Shown: positions 34,121-41,901 of the stretch, piece by piece
How the letters are laid out: each line of letters starts with the position of its first letter
Position numbering within the stretch: the first letter of the stretch is position 1
DNA from: Bacteroidota bacterium
GTDB taxonomy: Bacteria; Bacteroidota; Bacteroidia; Chitinophagales; Chitinophagaceae
NCBI GenBank assembly: GCA_023386045.1
Contig: JAEWKK010000032.1
Span: 1 to 64,000, forward strand
Reading direction: 5' to 3'
Length of the DNA stretch: 64,000 nt
Translations under genes and position numbers: made by a program
The notes under the pieces: model-generated
Databases searched by the model: none
What the model was told of the DNA's origin: nothing
What the model saw: only the letters and a program-made list of their open reading frames with translations

Positions 34121-34604
34121 TTTTTTTGCTCTGATATTTCTGCTTTCATCAGGCGATCTATTTGCACAACCTGCCACAAGAGATACGATTGTTAAATGGA
34201 AGCTCGCTGATTTGCAATCGGCCATCAACAATGCCCAACAACCTACCATTTTTAATTTCTGGGCTAGCTTTTGCAAACCCTGCATCGAAGAGATCCCACA
34301 TTTTGAACAACTGGTGAAAAAATACGACAGTGCTGGCATACAGCTCATACTTGTGAGCCTGGATATGCGCGAAGCCTATCCCAAAATAAAAAGCTTTGCT
34401 GCCAAAAGAAAATTCACTTCACCTATCAGATTTCTTGATGAAACAAATGCTGATCTTTTTTGTCCTGCAGTAGACGAAAGCTGGTCGGGTTCCATTCCTG
34501 CAAGTTTATTCATCAATCCCCAAACCGGTTATCGTAAATTCTATGAACAGTCTCTAACTAAAAAAGAACTGGAGCAGGAGATCCTTCGATTGATCGGTAA
34601 TTGA
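34098..34604 (+). CDS. TlpA/ResA-like thiol-disulfide oxidoreductase
   Basis: A 168-residue exported thioredoxin-fold protein: signal peptide (CNFFALIFLLSSGDLFAQ), active site FNFWASFCKPCIEEIPHF with CxxC, and the cis-Pro region GSIPASLFINPQTG. Probably reduces disulfides in the periplasm, for example in cytochrome c maturation. It is translationally coupled to trmH. Its last ~45 codons and the following ~40 bases are duplicated at 37810-37985 beyond the AT-rich island, with about 20 mismatches in 176 bases by hand count. Confidence 0.88.
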   Translation: MRKLLACNFFALIFLLSSGDLFAQPATRDTIVKWKLADLQSAINNAQQPTIFNFWASFCKPCIEEIPHFEQLVKKYDSAGIQLILVSLDMREAYPKIKSFAAKRKFTSPIRFLDETNADLFCPAVDESWSGSIPASLFINPQTGYRKFYEQSLTKKELEQEILRLIGN

Positions 34605-34645
34605 ACATCGTATGGTTGACCTGGAAACCGGGACAATTCCATTGG
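34470..34645 (+). repeat. Left copy of the 176-bp direct repeat flanking the island
   Basis: The 3' end of the tlpA-like gene and about 40 bases beyond its stop codon. Aligns without gaps to 37810-37985 at about 89% identity. Bases 34646-34852 between this copy and the response-regulator gene are AT-rich with no gene seen. Confidence 0.85.
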
Positions 34646-34852
34646 ACAAAATAATTTTCTTTAAGTCTACTCTGGTCGCTGTTTTGCTTAGCGGCTCCTA
34701 TTTTATTCGTGCGATCGATTTCGGTTTATGAGGGTAGGATTGCGAAAATTTCTGGAAAAAGCAATTCTAGTTTGTTTTTCAATGGTCAAAGCAATTTCAA
34801 TGGTTGGTCCTTTAACTTTTTCAATTTTGTTATTTTACTTACATTAATTTGT

Positions 34853-35521
34853 TCACTCAACAGCTGCAGTTTCTTCAATGCCGTTGATGATTGCCTTTTT
34901 CGAAAGTCCAACCCTACTATCTACCCCAAGTTTTCTAAATAATTTGCCACGTATTTTATCGGCCCGGGTTTCAGAAATACCCATTATTCCAGCTATTGCA
35001 TAATAACTTAAATCAGAAGAAATTAATTCGAGAAATCTCCACTCTTCTTTGGAAAACTCCAGATTCTTGAGATCTTTTTTACTTATATTTTTAAACATTC
35101 CTTTTAAACGATATTTGGAAATTGAATCTCCAATATAGTAACCATATTCTTTAACGCTGTGAATCGCCATTTTTAATATTTCAATAGATTCATTTTTTCT
35201 AAGAAATGCAGATGCACCAGCTTCAGTTAATCTTCCAATAGTTAGTTCATTATCGCAACTGCTTAAAATAATTACAGGCATATATGGATATTTTACTTGT
35301 AGCCACTCAATCGCATCAAAGCCATTCATCTCAGGCATTCTTATATCCAACAACAAAACATCAGGTAGTTTGTTGAGTTCTAATTCTTTCTGCATTTTTT
35401 TTCCATTCCCTGCTTCTAATGTAACCTTAAAATTTTCAATTTGGTTAAGAAAATAGGCAAGAGTTGAACGAAATATGGCATGGTCATCGACAATACCAAT
35501 AGTGATAGAATGTTTGTTCAA
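34853..35521 (-). CDS. LuxR/NarL-type response regulator (orphan)
   Basis: A 222-residue two-domain regulator. Receiver: acidic pair VDDH, phospho-acceptor in LLLDIRMPEMNG, Ser in IILSSCD, Lys in FLRKNES. The C-terminal LuxR helix-turn-helix covers about 155-215 (FSKEEWRFLELISSDLSYYA, IAGIMGISETRADKIRGKLF, RKLGVDSR). The start is TTG, as no ATG lies before the receiver. No histidine kinase is nearby. It faces away from the three + strand genes of the island and may control them from the shared region 35522-35826. Confidence 0.9.
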   Translation of the reverse strand: MNKHSITIGIVDDHAIFRSTLAYFLNQIENFKVTLEAGNGKKMQKELELNKLPDVLLLDIRMPEMNGFDAIEWLQVKYPYMPVIILSSCDNELTIGRLTEAGASAFLRKNESIEILKMAIHSVKEYGYYIGDSISKYRLKGMFKNISKKDLKNLEFSKEEWRFLELISSDLSYYAIAGIMGISETRADKIRGKLFRKLGVDSRVGLSKKAIINGIEETAAVE

Positions 35522-35685
35522 GGCGTTTTTGTTGAGATAGTTAGCTAAAAAGAGATGTAAATATAGTAAATATTTAAATAAAAGTAAATGTTTGAGTTGA
35601 TGAATAAATTAATTTATAGAAATTATTTGGAGGAATTTCTCTTTTTTGTATTAAGTATTAGTACGGGTGTTAGGGCTAATCTTCT

Positions 35686-35716
35686 CTAAAAAAAAGGTGG
35701 TTTTACGCCACTTTAT
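35686..35716 (-). terminator. Terminator-like hairpin in the response-regulator leader
   Basis: On the minus strand AAAGTGG pairs with CCACCTT across a 7-base loop and is followed by eight T. It lies ~170 bases upstream of the regulator start on the same strand. It could attenuate the regulator transcript or block antisense read-through from the + strand genes. The rest of the 305-base gap 35522-35826 is AT-rich. Confidence 0.5.
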
Positions 35717-35731
35717 GGAGTATGAGAGATT

Positions 35732-35739
35732 TAGTTTTG
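35732..35739 (+). promoter_or_regulatory. TAnnTTTG -7 box for the six-cysteine secreted protein
   Basis: TAGTTTTG, 87 bases upstream of the ATG at 35827. The leader would be about 80 nt. Confidence 0.4.
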
Positions 35740-35826
35740 TGAAATCAATTGCAATTGTTACGGGTACAAAAAGCCGAAAACCGGACTATAAATAGAGTAG
35801 GCATTAATATCTTCTTAAACAAAAAA

Positions 35827-36408
35827 ATGAAAAAATTATTTTTAATTGCACTTTTAAGTTCAATGACCTTCATTACAAGCTTTGCTCAAAATGATTCAAA
35901 CTTTGTAATTCCCAAGAATGATGATCTTACAAGTTATACAAATGATGGATTTAAAATTACCGCTTCAGATGTTTATTCAAAACTATCAGAATTTAAAAGA
36001 AAAATTGAAATATTTGATAATAACAATAATCCATTTGGCGTAGCTTACATTAAATTGGTATCAGCAAATTCTGATGAAAATATTTATGATAAAATAAAAA
36101 ATGATCCTAATAATTTTTCTGGCACATTGACTATTGAGGTTGACGACTTAATTGTTTACAGCAATACTATAACCAATGGAATAGCGGCTAGTAATAGAAC
36201 ACCAGAACCTTTTTATAATGGAAGTCTTAGCTGTACTATATCAACTGTACATGATTGCGTATCATATAGTATCGATGAGATGAATTGGGTTGAATATACA
36301 GTGTGCTTAGCTGCAGCACCTGGATGTTATATTGAACAATGGCTGAGCTGCCAGTGGGAAGTTTGTCATAATCACATGCAATATACCAATCCATTCCCTA
36401 AACGTTAA
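35827..36408 (+). CDS. Secreted protein with a six-cysteine C-terminal region
   Basis: A 193-residue protein with signal peptide MKKLFLIALLSSMTFITSFA. The middle is rich in Asn, Asp, Ile and Lys and probably beta/helical. Six cysteines are packed in the last ~55 residues (LSCTIS, HDCVSY, YTVCLA, APGCYI, LSCQW, EVCHNH), enough for three disulfides. The ATG at 35827 is preceded by an A-rich run; upstream frame extension is unlikely. The AT-rich codon use differs from the neighbours. Secreted peptide, adhesin or toxin roles are all possible; no family is recognised. Small membrane-protein gene 24 bases downstream. Confidence 0.7.
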   Translation: MKKLFLIALLSSMTFITSFAQNDSNFVIPKNDDLTSYTNDGFKITASDVYSKLSEFKRKIEIFDNNNNPFGVAYIKLVSANSDENIYDKIKNDPNNFSGTLTIEVDDLIVYSNTITNGIAASNRTPEPFYNGSLSCTISTVHDCVSYSIDEMNWVEYTVCLAAAPGCYIEQWLSCQWEVCHNHMQYTNPFPKR

Positions 36409-36432
36409 TAAAACCTTTTAATAAACTCCTGT

Positions 36433-36621
36433 ATGTCTAAAGAAATGATTCTTATCCTTGCCTCTGTTTTATTTTTGTTTTTAGCAATATTTACAATTAA
36501 TAAAATTAGCAAACTCAACGTTAGTAAATCGTATAAAACTGCTTTGATATATATAACTATTGTCGTTCCAATAATAGGCTTTATTTTAGCTATGAGAGAA
36601 GGAAGGAAATCTAATATTTAG
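36433..36621 (+). CDS. 62-residue membrane protein
   Basis: Two hydrophobic helices (MILILASVLFLFLAIFTI and ALIYITIVVPIIGFILAM) joined by a basic loop (NKISKLNVSKSYK) and a short Arg/Lys tail. The second helix resembles the PLDc_N-type small membrane domain, which often ends VPIIG..... Placed directly after the secreted six-cysteine gene, it could act as a partner, export aid or immunity protein; all are inference. Confidence 0.65.
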   Translation: MSKEMILILASVLFLFLAIFTINKISKLNVSKSYKTALIYITIVVPIIGFILAMREGRKSNI

Positions 36622-36705
36622 GCTTATAATTTATTTAGATGAGCAGCCCTTTAAAAAATAGGTTGCTCATCTAACTACTCTTCAGTATCTAAATACCAGT
36701 CTATA

Positions 36706-37764
36706 GTGTCAAATAGAAAGTTATTACCTGCAATTTTAATAATTTTATCGACTAACTTTTCTTATAGTCAAAATATAGAACTATCTAAAAAACCAGGTTT
36801 AGAAAATTTCACGTCAAAAGTTTCTCCCATCAATAAACAATTTGCTGCTACTGTTGATTTTGTTGATGCTGCCATTTCGTCCATCAGTTCTTTCATTTCA
36901 TTAATTAAAAAAGAAAACTACCGTACCAAAATAATTTCTTTCAATAATCCCACTTCATCAGACATTGGTTTTTCATTAGAAAACGAGATACAAACTGCAT
37001 TAAAACCAATGTTGGCAAAAGCGAAAAACACAAACATCAACAAATTCAGTTCTGTTGTTTCAAGCCTTTTATCAACCCAAAATAAAACTATAGGTGTAAA
37101 GTCTGCATTGAATTTGGTTAACCCTGTTTTCCCAACTCTATTGAGTATTGTTGGAACATTGACTATTCAGGAGAAAAAAATTACGAGAGAAGATTTAGAT
37201 TCTTTTATTCTCATCACTTCAAAATATTTTGTACAGTATGAAAAACTTAATCAAAGCAATATTTTATTTGATCATAACATTGATAAGTTAAACACCAAAC
37301 TAAAGGATTTGCAGTTTGATGTAAAGGAATACATGCTTGATATTATTATTGTCATTAATCCGCAAATACAACGCAGTACTATTAAGAATTTAAGTACTGA
37401 AGAATTGCTCCTTAAATATTTGGATAAATACAAACTGTCGTTTATCGTAGAACCGCAAAGCAGTTTGGCTACGCGAGTCTATCCATCCGACGGTATAAAA
37501 GGTGCAAAGGAAATATCATCTAACTTGCAAAAACTTTTTGCAGAATATCAATTGGTTTATACAGAAAATTACCAGCAGATTAAAAGTATTCTAACCGATT
37601 CAAAAACACTTGGTAAAAGTATCAACCAAAAACAAGTGGATGTTTCTTTAAAGGAATTAGAAGAACTCTATACAGAAAGCAAAGCATCAGATGTAATGAG
37701 CTTAAGATTAAATACAATTACAGAAAGATTGAAAATGCTTGTGGCTACTGAGCAATTGTTGTGA
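36706..37764 (+). CDS. Secreted, predicted helical protein of unknown function
   Basis: A 352-residue protein starting at GTG (VSNRKLLPAILIILSTNFSYSQ is a good signal peptide; no ATG fits). The mature part is largely helical, with Ser/Ile/Lys-rich amphipathic stretches (AISSISSFISLIKKEN, SALNLVNPVFPTLLSIVGTL) and no cysteine. Hydrophobic segments around 135-150 could insert into a membrane. No family recognised. Same strand as the two preceding small genes, 84 bases apart; the stop codon is in the same frame as the tlpA remnant that follows. Confidence 0.7.
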   Translation: MSNRKLLPAILIILSTNFSYSQNIELSKKPGLENFTSKVSPINKQFAATVDFVDAAISSISSFISLIKKENYRTKIISFNNPTSSDIGFSLENEIQTALKPMLAKAKNTNINKFSSVVSSLLSTQNKTIGVKSALNLVNPVFPTLLSIVGTLTIQEKKITREDLDSFILITSKYFVQYEKLNQSNILFDHNIDKLNTKLKDLQFDVKEYMLDIIIVINPQIQRSTIKNLSTEELLLKYLDKYKLSFIVEPQSSLATRVYPSDGIKGAKEISSNLQKLFAEYQLVYTENYQQIKSILTDSKTLGKSINQKQVDVSLKELEELYTESKASDVMSLRLNTITERLKMLVATEQLL

Positions 37765-37809
37765 ATTTACAGTTTTAATACCGGATACATTAAAAAGAAT
37801 ACAAGGCTA

Positions 37810-37944
37810 GTGGATGAAAGCTGGTCAGGTTCCATTCTTGCCAGTTTATTCATCAATCCTCAAACCGGTTATCGTAAATTCTTTGAACAGTCTTTAACTA
37901 AAAAAGAACTGGAGCAGGAGATCCTTCGATTGATCAATAATTGA
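37810..37944 (+). pseudogene. C-terminal remnant of the tlpA-like gene
   Basis: Still encodes VDESWSGSILASLFINPQTG and the rest of the 45-residue tail up to a TGA, like the intact gene at 34470-34604, but has no 5' part, signal or CxxC site. Many differences are at third codon positions. The match continues to 37985 in non-coding sequence. It is the right boundary of the island. Confidence 0.85.
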
Positions 37945-38002
37945 ACATCTGTTGGTTGATTTGAAAACCTGGGCAAATCCATTGCTGAAAGTTGTTTAGA
38001 AA

Positions 38003-38051
38003 GTACAAGTGAGTGACACAACAGGAGTTCATAGTAGTAATTCAGCTGACT
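38003..38051 (-). repeat. Dispersed element, copy 3
   Basis: Minus orientation. Core TTGTGTCACTCACTTGTAC at 38021-38003, with CAGCT near 38049. Forms a divergent pair with copy 4. Confidence 0.7.
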
Positions 38052-38150
38052 AAAAAATTGTAGAAAAACTTACAAGCAGGCCGCTATCACCATTGATGAT
38101 TTAATCAGTAATAGTAGGGGATTGATGGAGCTTTTATGAGATTTTGTTAC

Positions 38151-38198
38151 CCGGCTTTCTATTTTCTATGTAGCTTTTGTTGCGTCGCACACTTCAGG
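38151..38198 (+). repeat. Dispersed element, copy 4
   Basis: Starts CCGGCT and ends TTGCGTCGCACACTTCAGG (38180-38198); the terminal GTAC is lost. The GCGTCGCAC form is shared with copy 1. Confidence 0.65.
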
Positions 38199-38300
38199 GC
38201 CTTGTCTTCTCATCAAGTTTTTTGAAAGACTTTCCTCCTATAAACAAAAAGCTTTCTCTAACAACTTTCACCAATACTAAAACAGGCTCATGAATGCTAT

Positions 38301-38340
38301 AACTCGTGAACTTGTGAACTAATAAACTTGTGAACTATCT
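38301..38340. repeat. 8-bp-period array
   Basis: AACTCGTG AACTTGTG AACTAATA AACTTGTG AACTATCT. Five units; unlike the other arrays the period is 8, not 7. Confidence 0.75.
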
Positions 38341-38403
38341 ATTGGCACAGGTTTTGACCAACTAATACTGTCCGTTGCTACTGAAAACAGCCCTATCTAT
38401 GCG

Positions 38404-38445
38404 AAACCGGTCCGTAGTACCCCACGACCGGTTTTATTTTTTTAT
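38404..38445 (+). terminator. Strong hairpin with T-run
   Basis: AAACCGGTC (38404-38412) pairs perfectly with GACCGGTTT (38426-38434), followed by a T-rich run on the + strand. It abuts the stop codon of the minus-strand gene at 38442. T-run orientation suits + strand transcripts leaving the island; it may also act on the minus gene. Confidence 0.6.
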
Positions 38446-38723
38446 GCTACTGCCGCCGGATCACCGCCTCCTCGTCTTCGTCCTTCCAGTAGTGGTTTTG
38501 CTTTTAACTCCACCGCATATCCAATATCATCCGCCAGACTTCCATCCTGCTGTGAACTCACCCAGTGTCTTCCTTCCTTTCTTAATACCAATTCCCTTGG
38601 GGGTATATGAGTAGGCTGTCCGTTATAGCTTGACAGTACGGCAACGCATTCTCTTTCTCCTCTGACCTGCACATCATAATGTGCAAGCGCTCCATTATAT
38701 AATTCTGCTGCTGTAACTTCCAT
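38442..38723 (-). CDS. Small protein of unknown function
   Basis: A 93-residue protein (MEVTAAELYNGALAHYDVQV...) without signal or membrane segment. Conserved-looking motifs are SYNGQPTHIPPRELVLRKEG and a Gly/Arg-rich C-terminus. GC-richer than the island to its left. An AT-rich leader precedes the ATG. I do not recognise the family, and the call rests on codon structure and plausible start. Confidence 0.5.
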   Translation of the reverse strand: MEVTAAELYNGALAHYDVQVRGERECVAVLSSYNGQPTHIPPRELVLRKEGRHWVSSQQDGSLADDIGYAVELKAKPLLEGRRRGGGDPAAVA

Positions 38724-38820
38724 AACAATTCATTTTAAATTTATTTATTTCCAAACATGATGCCTGAAGAGGAGCTGGTGAAATAAAACCCCAATAAATC
38801 ATTCATTGTTCACGCTGTTT

Positions 38821-38852
38821 TAAAAAAAATCCCGCTCATGCGGGACTTCTTT
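38821..38852 (-). terminator. Terminator of the thioredoxin-like gene
   Basis: TCCCGC (38830-38835) and GCGGGA (38840-38845) form a perfect stem, 4-base loop, with eight T following on the minus strand and seven T on the + side. Lies 15 bases past the stop at 38867. Confidence 0.85.
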
Positions 38853-38866
38853 TTTTGGTGGGGTTT

Positions 38867-39469
38867 CTACAACCTTTTGATGGAACAACCTACCGACCTG
38901 GTGGTTTTCACTGAAATTTCTTTCCCACTGGTATACTCGCCAATGGCTTCTTTTAAATGCTGGCGATTCACTGCTGAACCATCACCAGGGTTATCATCAA
39001 TGGCACCATGATAGATCAGTTTTGCTTCTTTGTTGAAAAGAAATACTTCAGGAGTTCTTTTGGCATCAAATGCATCGGCCAGTTCGGAATCTTTATCTAC
39101 GGTATAATACCAGTTGAGCTTTTGTTCTTTTGCATAAGCTTTCATGGCTTCGAAAGAATCATCATCACCACGCTGCGCTTCGTTTGAATTGATCAGCACC
39201 ACACCCAGTCCTTTTTCATTTGCATAAGCACAGATCTCACGGGTGCGTTGCTGGTTTTTGATCACCCAGGGACAGGTATTACAGGTAAACATGACCATCA
39301 GGCCATTCTTACCATTGGCATCTTTCAAGGAGATCTTTTTGCCGCTGATGTCTTTCATTTTTATATCACTCTTTGGCATGTCAGCTCCGATGGGAAGTTC
39401 GGCAAGTGGCGTGAAGGCGATCAGTGAAGAAGCAGTTGCAATCAGTAAAGAAAAAAGGACCTTTTTCAT
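38867..39469 (-). CDS. Exported thioredoxin/peroxiredoxin-like protein
   Basis: A 200-residue protein with signal peptide MKKVLFSLLIATASSLIAFT and an AhpC-TSA/Redoxin domain. The active-site region is MVMFTCNTCPWVIKN (CxxC), with ADAFDAKRTPEVFLFN as the cis-Pro segment. Such proteins reduce or oxidise envelope substrates; the specific role is unknown. The ATG at 39469 is favoured over a start at 39541, which would place 24 extra residues in front of the signal peptide. Ends with a strong terminator. Confidence 0.85.
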   Translation of the reverse strand: MKKVLFSLLIATASSLIAFTPLAELPIGADMPKSDIKMKDISGKKISLKDANGKNGLMVMFTCNTCPWVIKNQQRTREICAYANEKGLGVVLINSNEAQRGDDDSFEAMKAYAKEQKLNWYYTVDKDSELADAFDAKRTPEVFLFNKEAKLIYHGAIDDNPGDGSAVNRQHLKEAIGEYTSGKEISVKTTRSVGCSIKRL

Positions 39470-39524
39470 AAACGCTGATTTAGTGTTATAAATTTCGAAG
39501 AAAAAACCTGAAAGCCTGCACCGC

Positions 39525-40487
39525 TCATGGTTGTTTTTCACCTTTCGCTAAAGCAGCCTCCTTTAATTTGTCAAGCTGCAGGTTGGTCAGCGTTACGTTG
39601 AGTTCAAATCCAAGCAGGATTGCCAGGGAATTGGCCCAGATTAGTGACATAAGAATAAAAACCGCGCTGATAGAGCCATACAGCTTATTGTAATTGCTGA
39701 AATTATTGACATAGTAACTGAAGATCACCGTAGCGATCACCATAAGAAAAGTAGCGAAGATGGCACCAGGTGTCAGCAGCTTCCATTTTTTTCTTAGAGG
39801 AGCACCCTGGCGGTATATAAATGAAACAATAAAAAAAGTCAGTAACACAATCACCAGCCATCTTGAATCATTGATGGCATTGCGCCAGAATTCACTTTCT
39901 ACACCCAGCCATTTCAATACATGGCTTTGTGCGATCAGCAGGAGCATGCAGGCAAAGACCAGCACATAGGCAATGAGCGTGAGCTGTACAGCGATTCTTC
40001 TTTTGTGCAACATCTTCCTTCGGTTAAAACCAGGATAGTCTTTTTCAAATGTGCGAAGGATACCCAACATGGCATTGCTTGAGAAAAGAATGGCCAGCAA
40101 AAGACCAAAAGACAATAACTCATTTCTTGGCTTGTCCAGGAAGTCCCGAAGGAATTCGATGATCACCGAGTTGTTTTTTTCACCGGGCATGATATCACGG
40201 ATCAGTGTAAAAAGCTGGTTGATGAATTCCTGGGAGATTGGCAGATAAGGTATCAGTGTAAAAATAAAAATCAGTGTTGGCGGAATGGCCATGAATATGT
40301 TGAAGGAAATGCCGCTGGCTCTTTCTGCCAGGTTGGTCTTACGCAATTGTGCAATGAAATGGGGCAGCACCTGGTAAACCGAAAAGCCATAAAATCCAGG
40401 AAGGTATAATTTCTGGCTACTCCTGATGATGGTCTTACCTGGCGCTGAGGAGGTGAATCTTCCTTGTATATAGGACCTGACACCCAT
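39525..40487 (-). CDS. YihY/BrkB family membrane protein
   Basis: A 320-residue inner-membrane protein with six hydrophobic segments. Family signatures: LAERASGISFNIFMAIPPTLIF at the first helix and YGSISAVFILMSLIWANSLAILLGFELN at the end. Once called ribonuclease BN by mistake; function unclear. Its stop-start arrangement with mltG is a one-base overlap (mltG stop, yihY start). Confidence 0.9.
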   Translation of the reverse strand: MGVRSYIQGRFTSSAPGKTIIRSSQKLYLPGFYGFSVYQVLPHFIAQLRKTNLAERASGISFNIFMAIPPTLIFIFTLIPYLPISQEFINQLFTLIRDIMPGEKNNSVIIEFLRDFLDKPRNELLSFGLLLAILFSSNAMLGILRTFEKDYPGFNRRKMLHKRRIAVQLTLIAYVLVFACMLLLIAQSHVLKWLGVESEFWRNAINDSRWLVIVLLTFFIVSFIYRQGAPLRKKWKLLTPGAIFATFLMVIATVIFSYYVNNFSNYNKLYGSISAVFILMSLIWANSLAILLGFELNVTLTNLQLDKLKEAALAKGEKQP

Positions 40488-41524
40488 TACTTACGCGCAT
40501 TTTTAATGGAATCAGCTTCGCGTCTCTGCCTGTCTTCTTCACGGTATTGATTTGCTTTTTTCACATGCTCCTCAAAGCTGGTGCTGAAAAGATGACCATT
40601 CAAATTCCTGTTGGCAACAAAATAAAAATAATTGGTGTTGGCGGGATTCAACACTTTATCGATGGTGATCCTTGAGGGCGTACAAATGGGTCCTGGTGGA
40701 AGTCCTTTGTTCTTATAAGTATTATAAGGTGATTCTGTATTGAGGATGTCTCCTGCAATTCTTTTTAATTCAAATTGACGGGTAGCAAATTTCAAGGTAG
40801 GATCGGCCTGCAATACCTGTCCAATGCGCAGGCGATTCAGGTAAACGCTGGCAATGGTATCTTTTTCGTTGTGGTTGGTGGTTTCTTCTTCAATGATGGA
40901 AGCCAGGATATAAACTTCTTCCGGCTTCAATCCCAGGGCAGCGGCTTTTTGTTTTCGTTCCTCTGTCCAGAACTGTTTGGATTCTTTATACAATTTCTCA
41001 TAGATCTGCGAAGGAGTGGAGTTCCAGAAATAACTGTATTTATCAGGAATGATATTCACCATGGATAATTCCGCCTGTGTTTGAAACCGGGAGAGAGAAT
41101 CATCGTTATTCAGAAAGGAAATCATTTCAGCAGAATCGGTTTCAAACTTTCTGCCGATCATTTTTGCCAGGTCTTCTTTTGTTCTCAGTTTGGTGATCAC
41201 CAGGTCAACAGTTGTCTGCTTACCATTCCTCAATGTGCGAACGATATCAAGAAGGCTGCTACCTTTTTTGAATTCATATTTTCCTGGTTTGATCTTTTGC
41301 CAGTAGTCCATGCGGTTGGCAAGGAATTCAAAAGCATTATCGTTGGTGATGATCCTGTTTTTTTTCAGCGAATCCATCACAGCTTTTTTGGTAGCCGCAT
41401 GAGATGAAATATAAAGTGCTTTAGATTTTTGATCAAAGCCGGTGGCAGGTCCCATAAAGATCCAGGCTGCAATACCACCACAAATCAACAACAGGATAAA
41501 AAGGATCAGGATCAATCTTTTCAT
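40487..41524 (-). CDS. mltG: Endolytic murein transglycosylase MltG
   Basis: Cuts nascent glycan strands next to the elongation machinery. 345 residues: an N-terminal membrane anchor (RLILILFILLLICGGIAAWIF), a LysM-like domain (about 45-120), and the YceG catalytic domain with LASIIEEETTN, where Glu is catalytic, then SVYLNRLRIGQVLQADPTLK and SPYNTYKNKGLPPGPI. The start is the ATG directly before the anchor; a frame extending 46 codons upstream would cross the secG terminator. Next to yihY and secG. Confidence 0.94.
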   Translation of the reverse strand: MKRLILILFILLLICGGIAAWIFMGPATGFDQKSKALYISSHAATKKAVMDSLKKNRIITNDNAFEFLANRMDYWQKIKPGKYEFKKGSSLLDIVRTLRNGKQTTVDLVITKLRTKEDLAKMIGRKFETDSAEMISFLNNDDSLSRFQTQAELSMVNIIPDKYSYFWNSTPSQIYEKLYKESKQFWTEERKQKAAALGLKPEEVYILASIIEEETTNHNEKDTIASVYLNRLRIGQVLQADPTLKFATRQFELKRIAGDILNTESPYNTYKNKGLPPGPICTPSRITIDKVLNPANTNYFYFVANRNLNGHLFSTSFEEHVKKANQYREEDRQRREADSIKNARK

Positions 41525-41540
41525 AGCCGATAAAAGTAAA

Positions 41541-41570
41541 TAAAAAACCCTGACGCGATGGCCAGGGTTC
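41541..41570 (-). terminator. Terminator after secG
   Basis: AACCCTG (41546-41552) pairs with CAGGGTT (41563-41569), 10-base loop; on the minus strand a T-run follows. Sits between secG and mltG. Confidence 0.8.
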
Positions 41571-41588
41571 CATTGGAATGAGTTATTG

Positions 41589-41900
41589 TTACTTGCCTTG
41601 CTGGGCAGGAGCCTGGCCAGGAGTAGAAGCGGGCATTTGTTGAGTTTGCGGGGTTTGAACACGCTGAGGCCTGCTCACGGGAATGAACATAGTAGACAGA
41701 ATGCAAAGAACACCAATAACAGCTGCGAAGATCCAGGTACCTCTTTCAAGTACATCATTTGTTTGCTTTACACCCATGAACTGGCTGCTGAAACCTGCGA
41801 TATTTCCGGCAAGTCCGCCACCTTTTGGATTTTGTACCAGTACAATCAGGCTAAGGATCACACAAGCCAACAGGATCAGGATCACGAATAAGATAGTCAT
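41589..41900 (-). CDS. secG: Preprotein translocase subunit SecG
   Basis: Small auxiliary subunit of the SecYEG channel. 103 residues: two membrane helices (ILFVILILLACVILSLIVLVQ and TWIFAAVIGVLCILSTMF) around the conserved NPKGGGLAG...GFSSQFMGVKQ loop. A Pro/Gln-rich tail is typical of the phylum. It starts 1 base after the upstream gene. Confidence 0.93.
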   Translation of the reverse strand: MTILFVILILLACVILSLIVLVQNPKGGGLAGNIAGFSSQFMGVKQTNDVLERGTWIFAAVIGVLCILSTMFIPVSRPQRVQTPQTQQMPASTPGQAPAQQGK

Positions 41901-41901
41901 T

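Larger units (their letters stand above)
37765..38441. other. Gene-free region holding island boundary and repeats
   Basis: 677 bases: tlpA remnant and its flank (37810-37985), two divergent copies of the dispersed element (38003 and 38180), a short 8-bp-period array (38301-38340) and a strong hairpin (38404-38434). No intact gene seen. Confidence 0.7.

Noticed and set aside
34709..34942. 77-codon frame on the + strand
   Set aside because: Antisense to the end of the response-regulator gene, low-complexity Phe/Asn-rich product, no start signal.
34470..37985. Prophage or integrative element
   Set aside because: No integrase, capsid, relaxase or replication gene is present between the repeats.
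38375..38614. 79-codon frame on the + strand
   Set aside because: Antisense to the small gene at 38442-38723, which has better start and composition; the peptide is Pro/Leu-rich without pattern.
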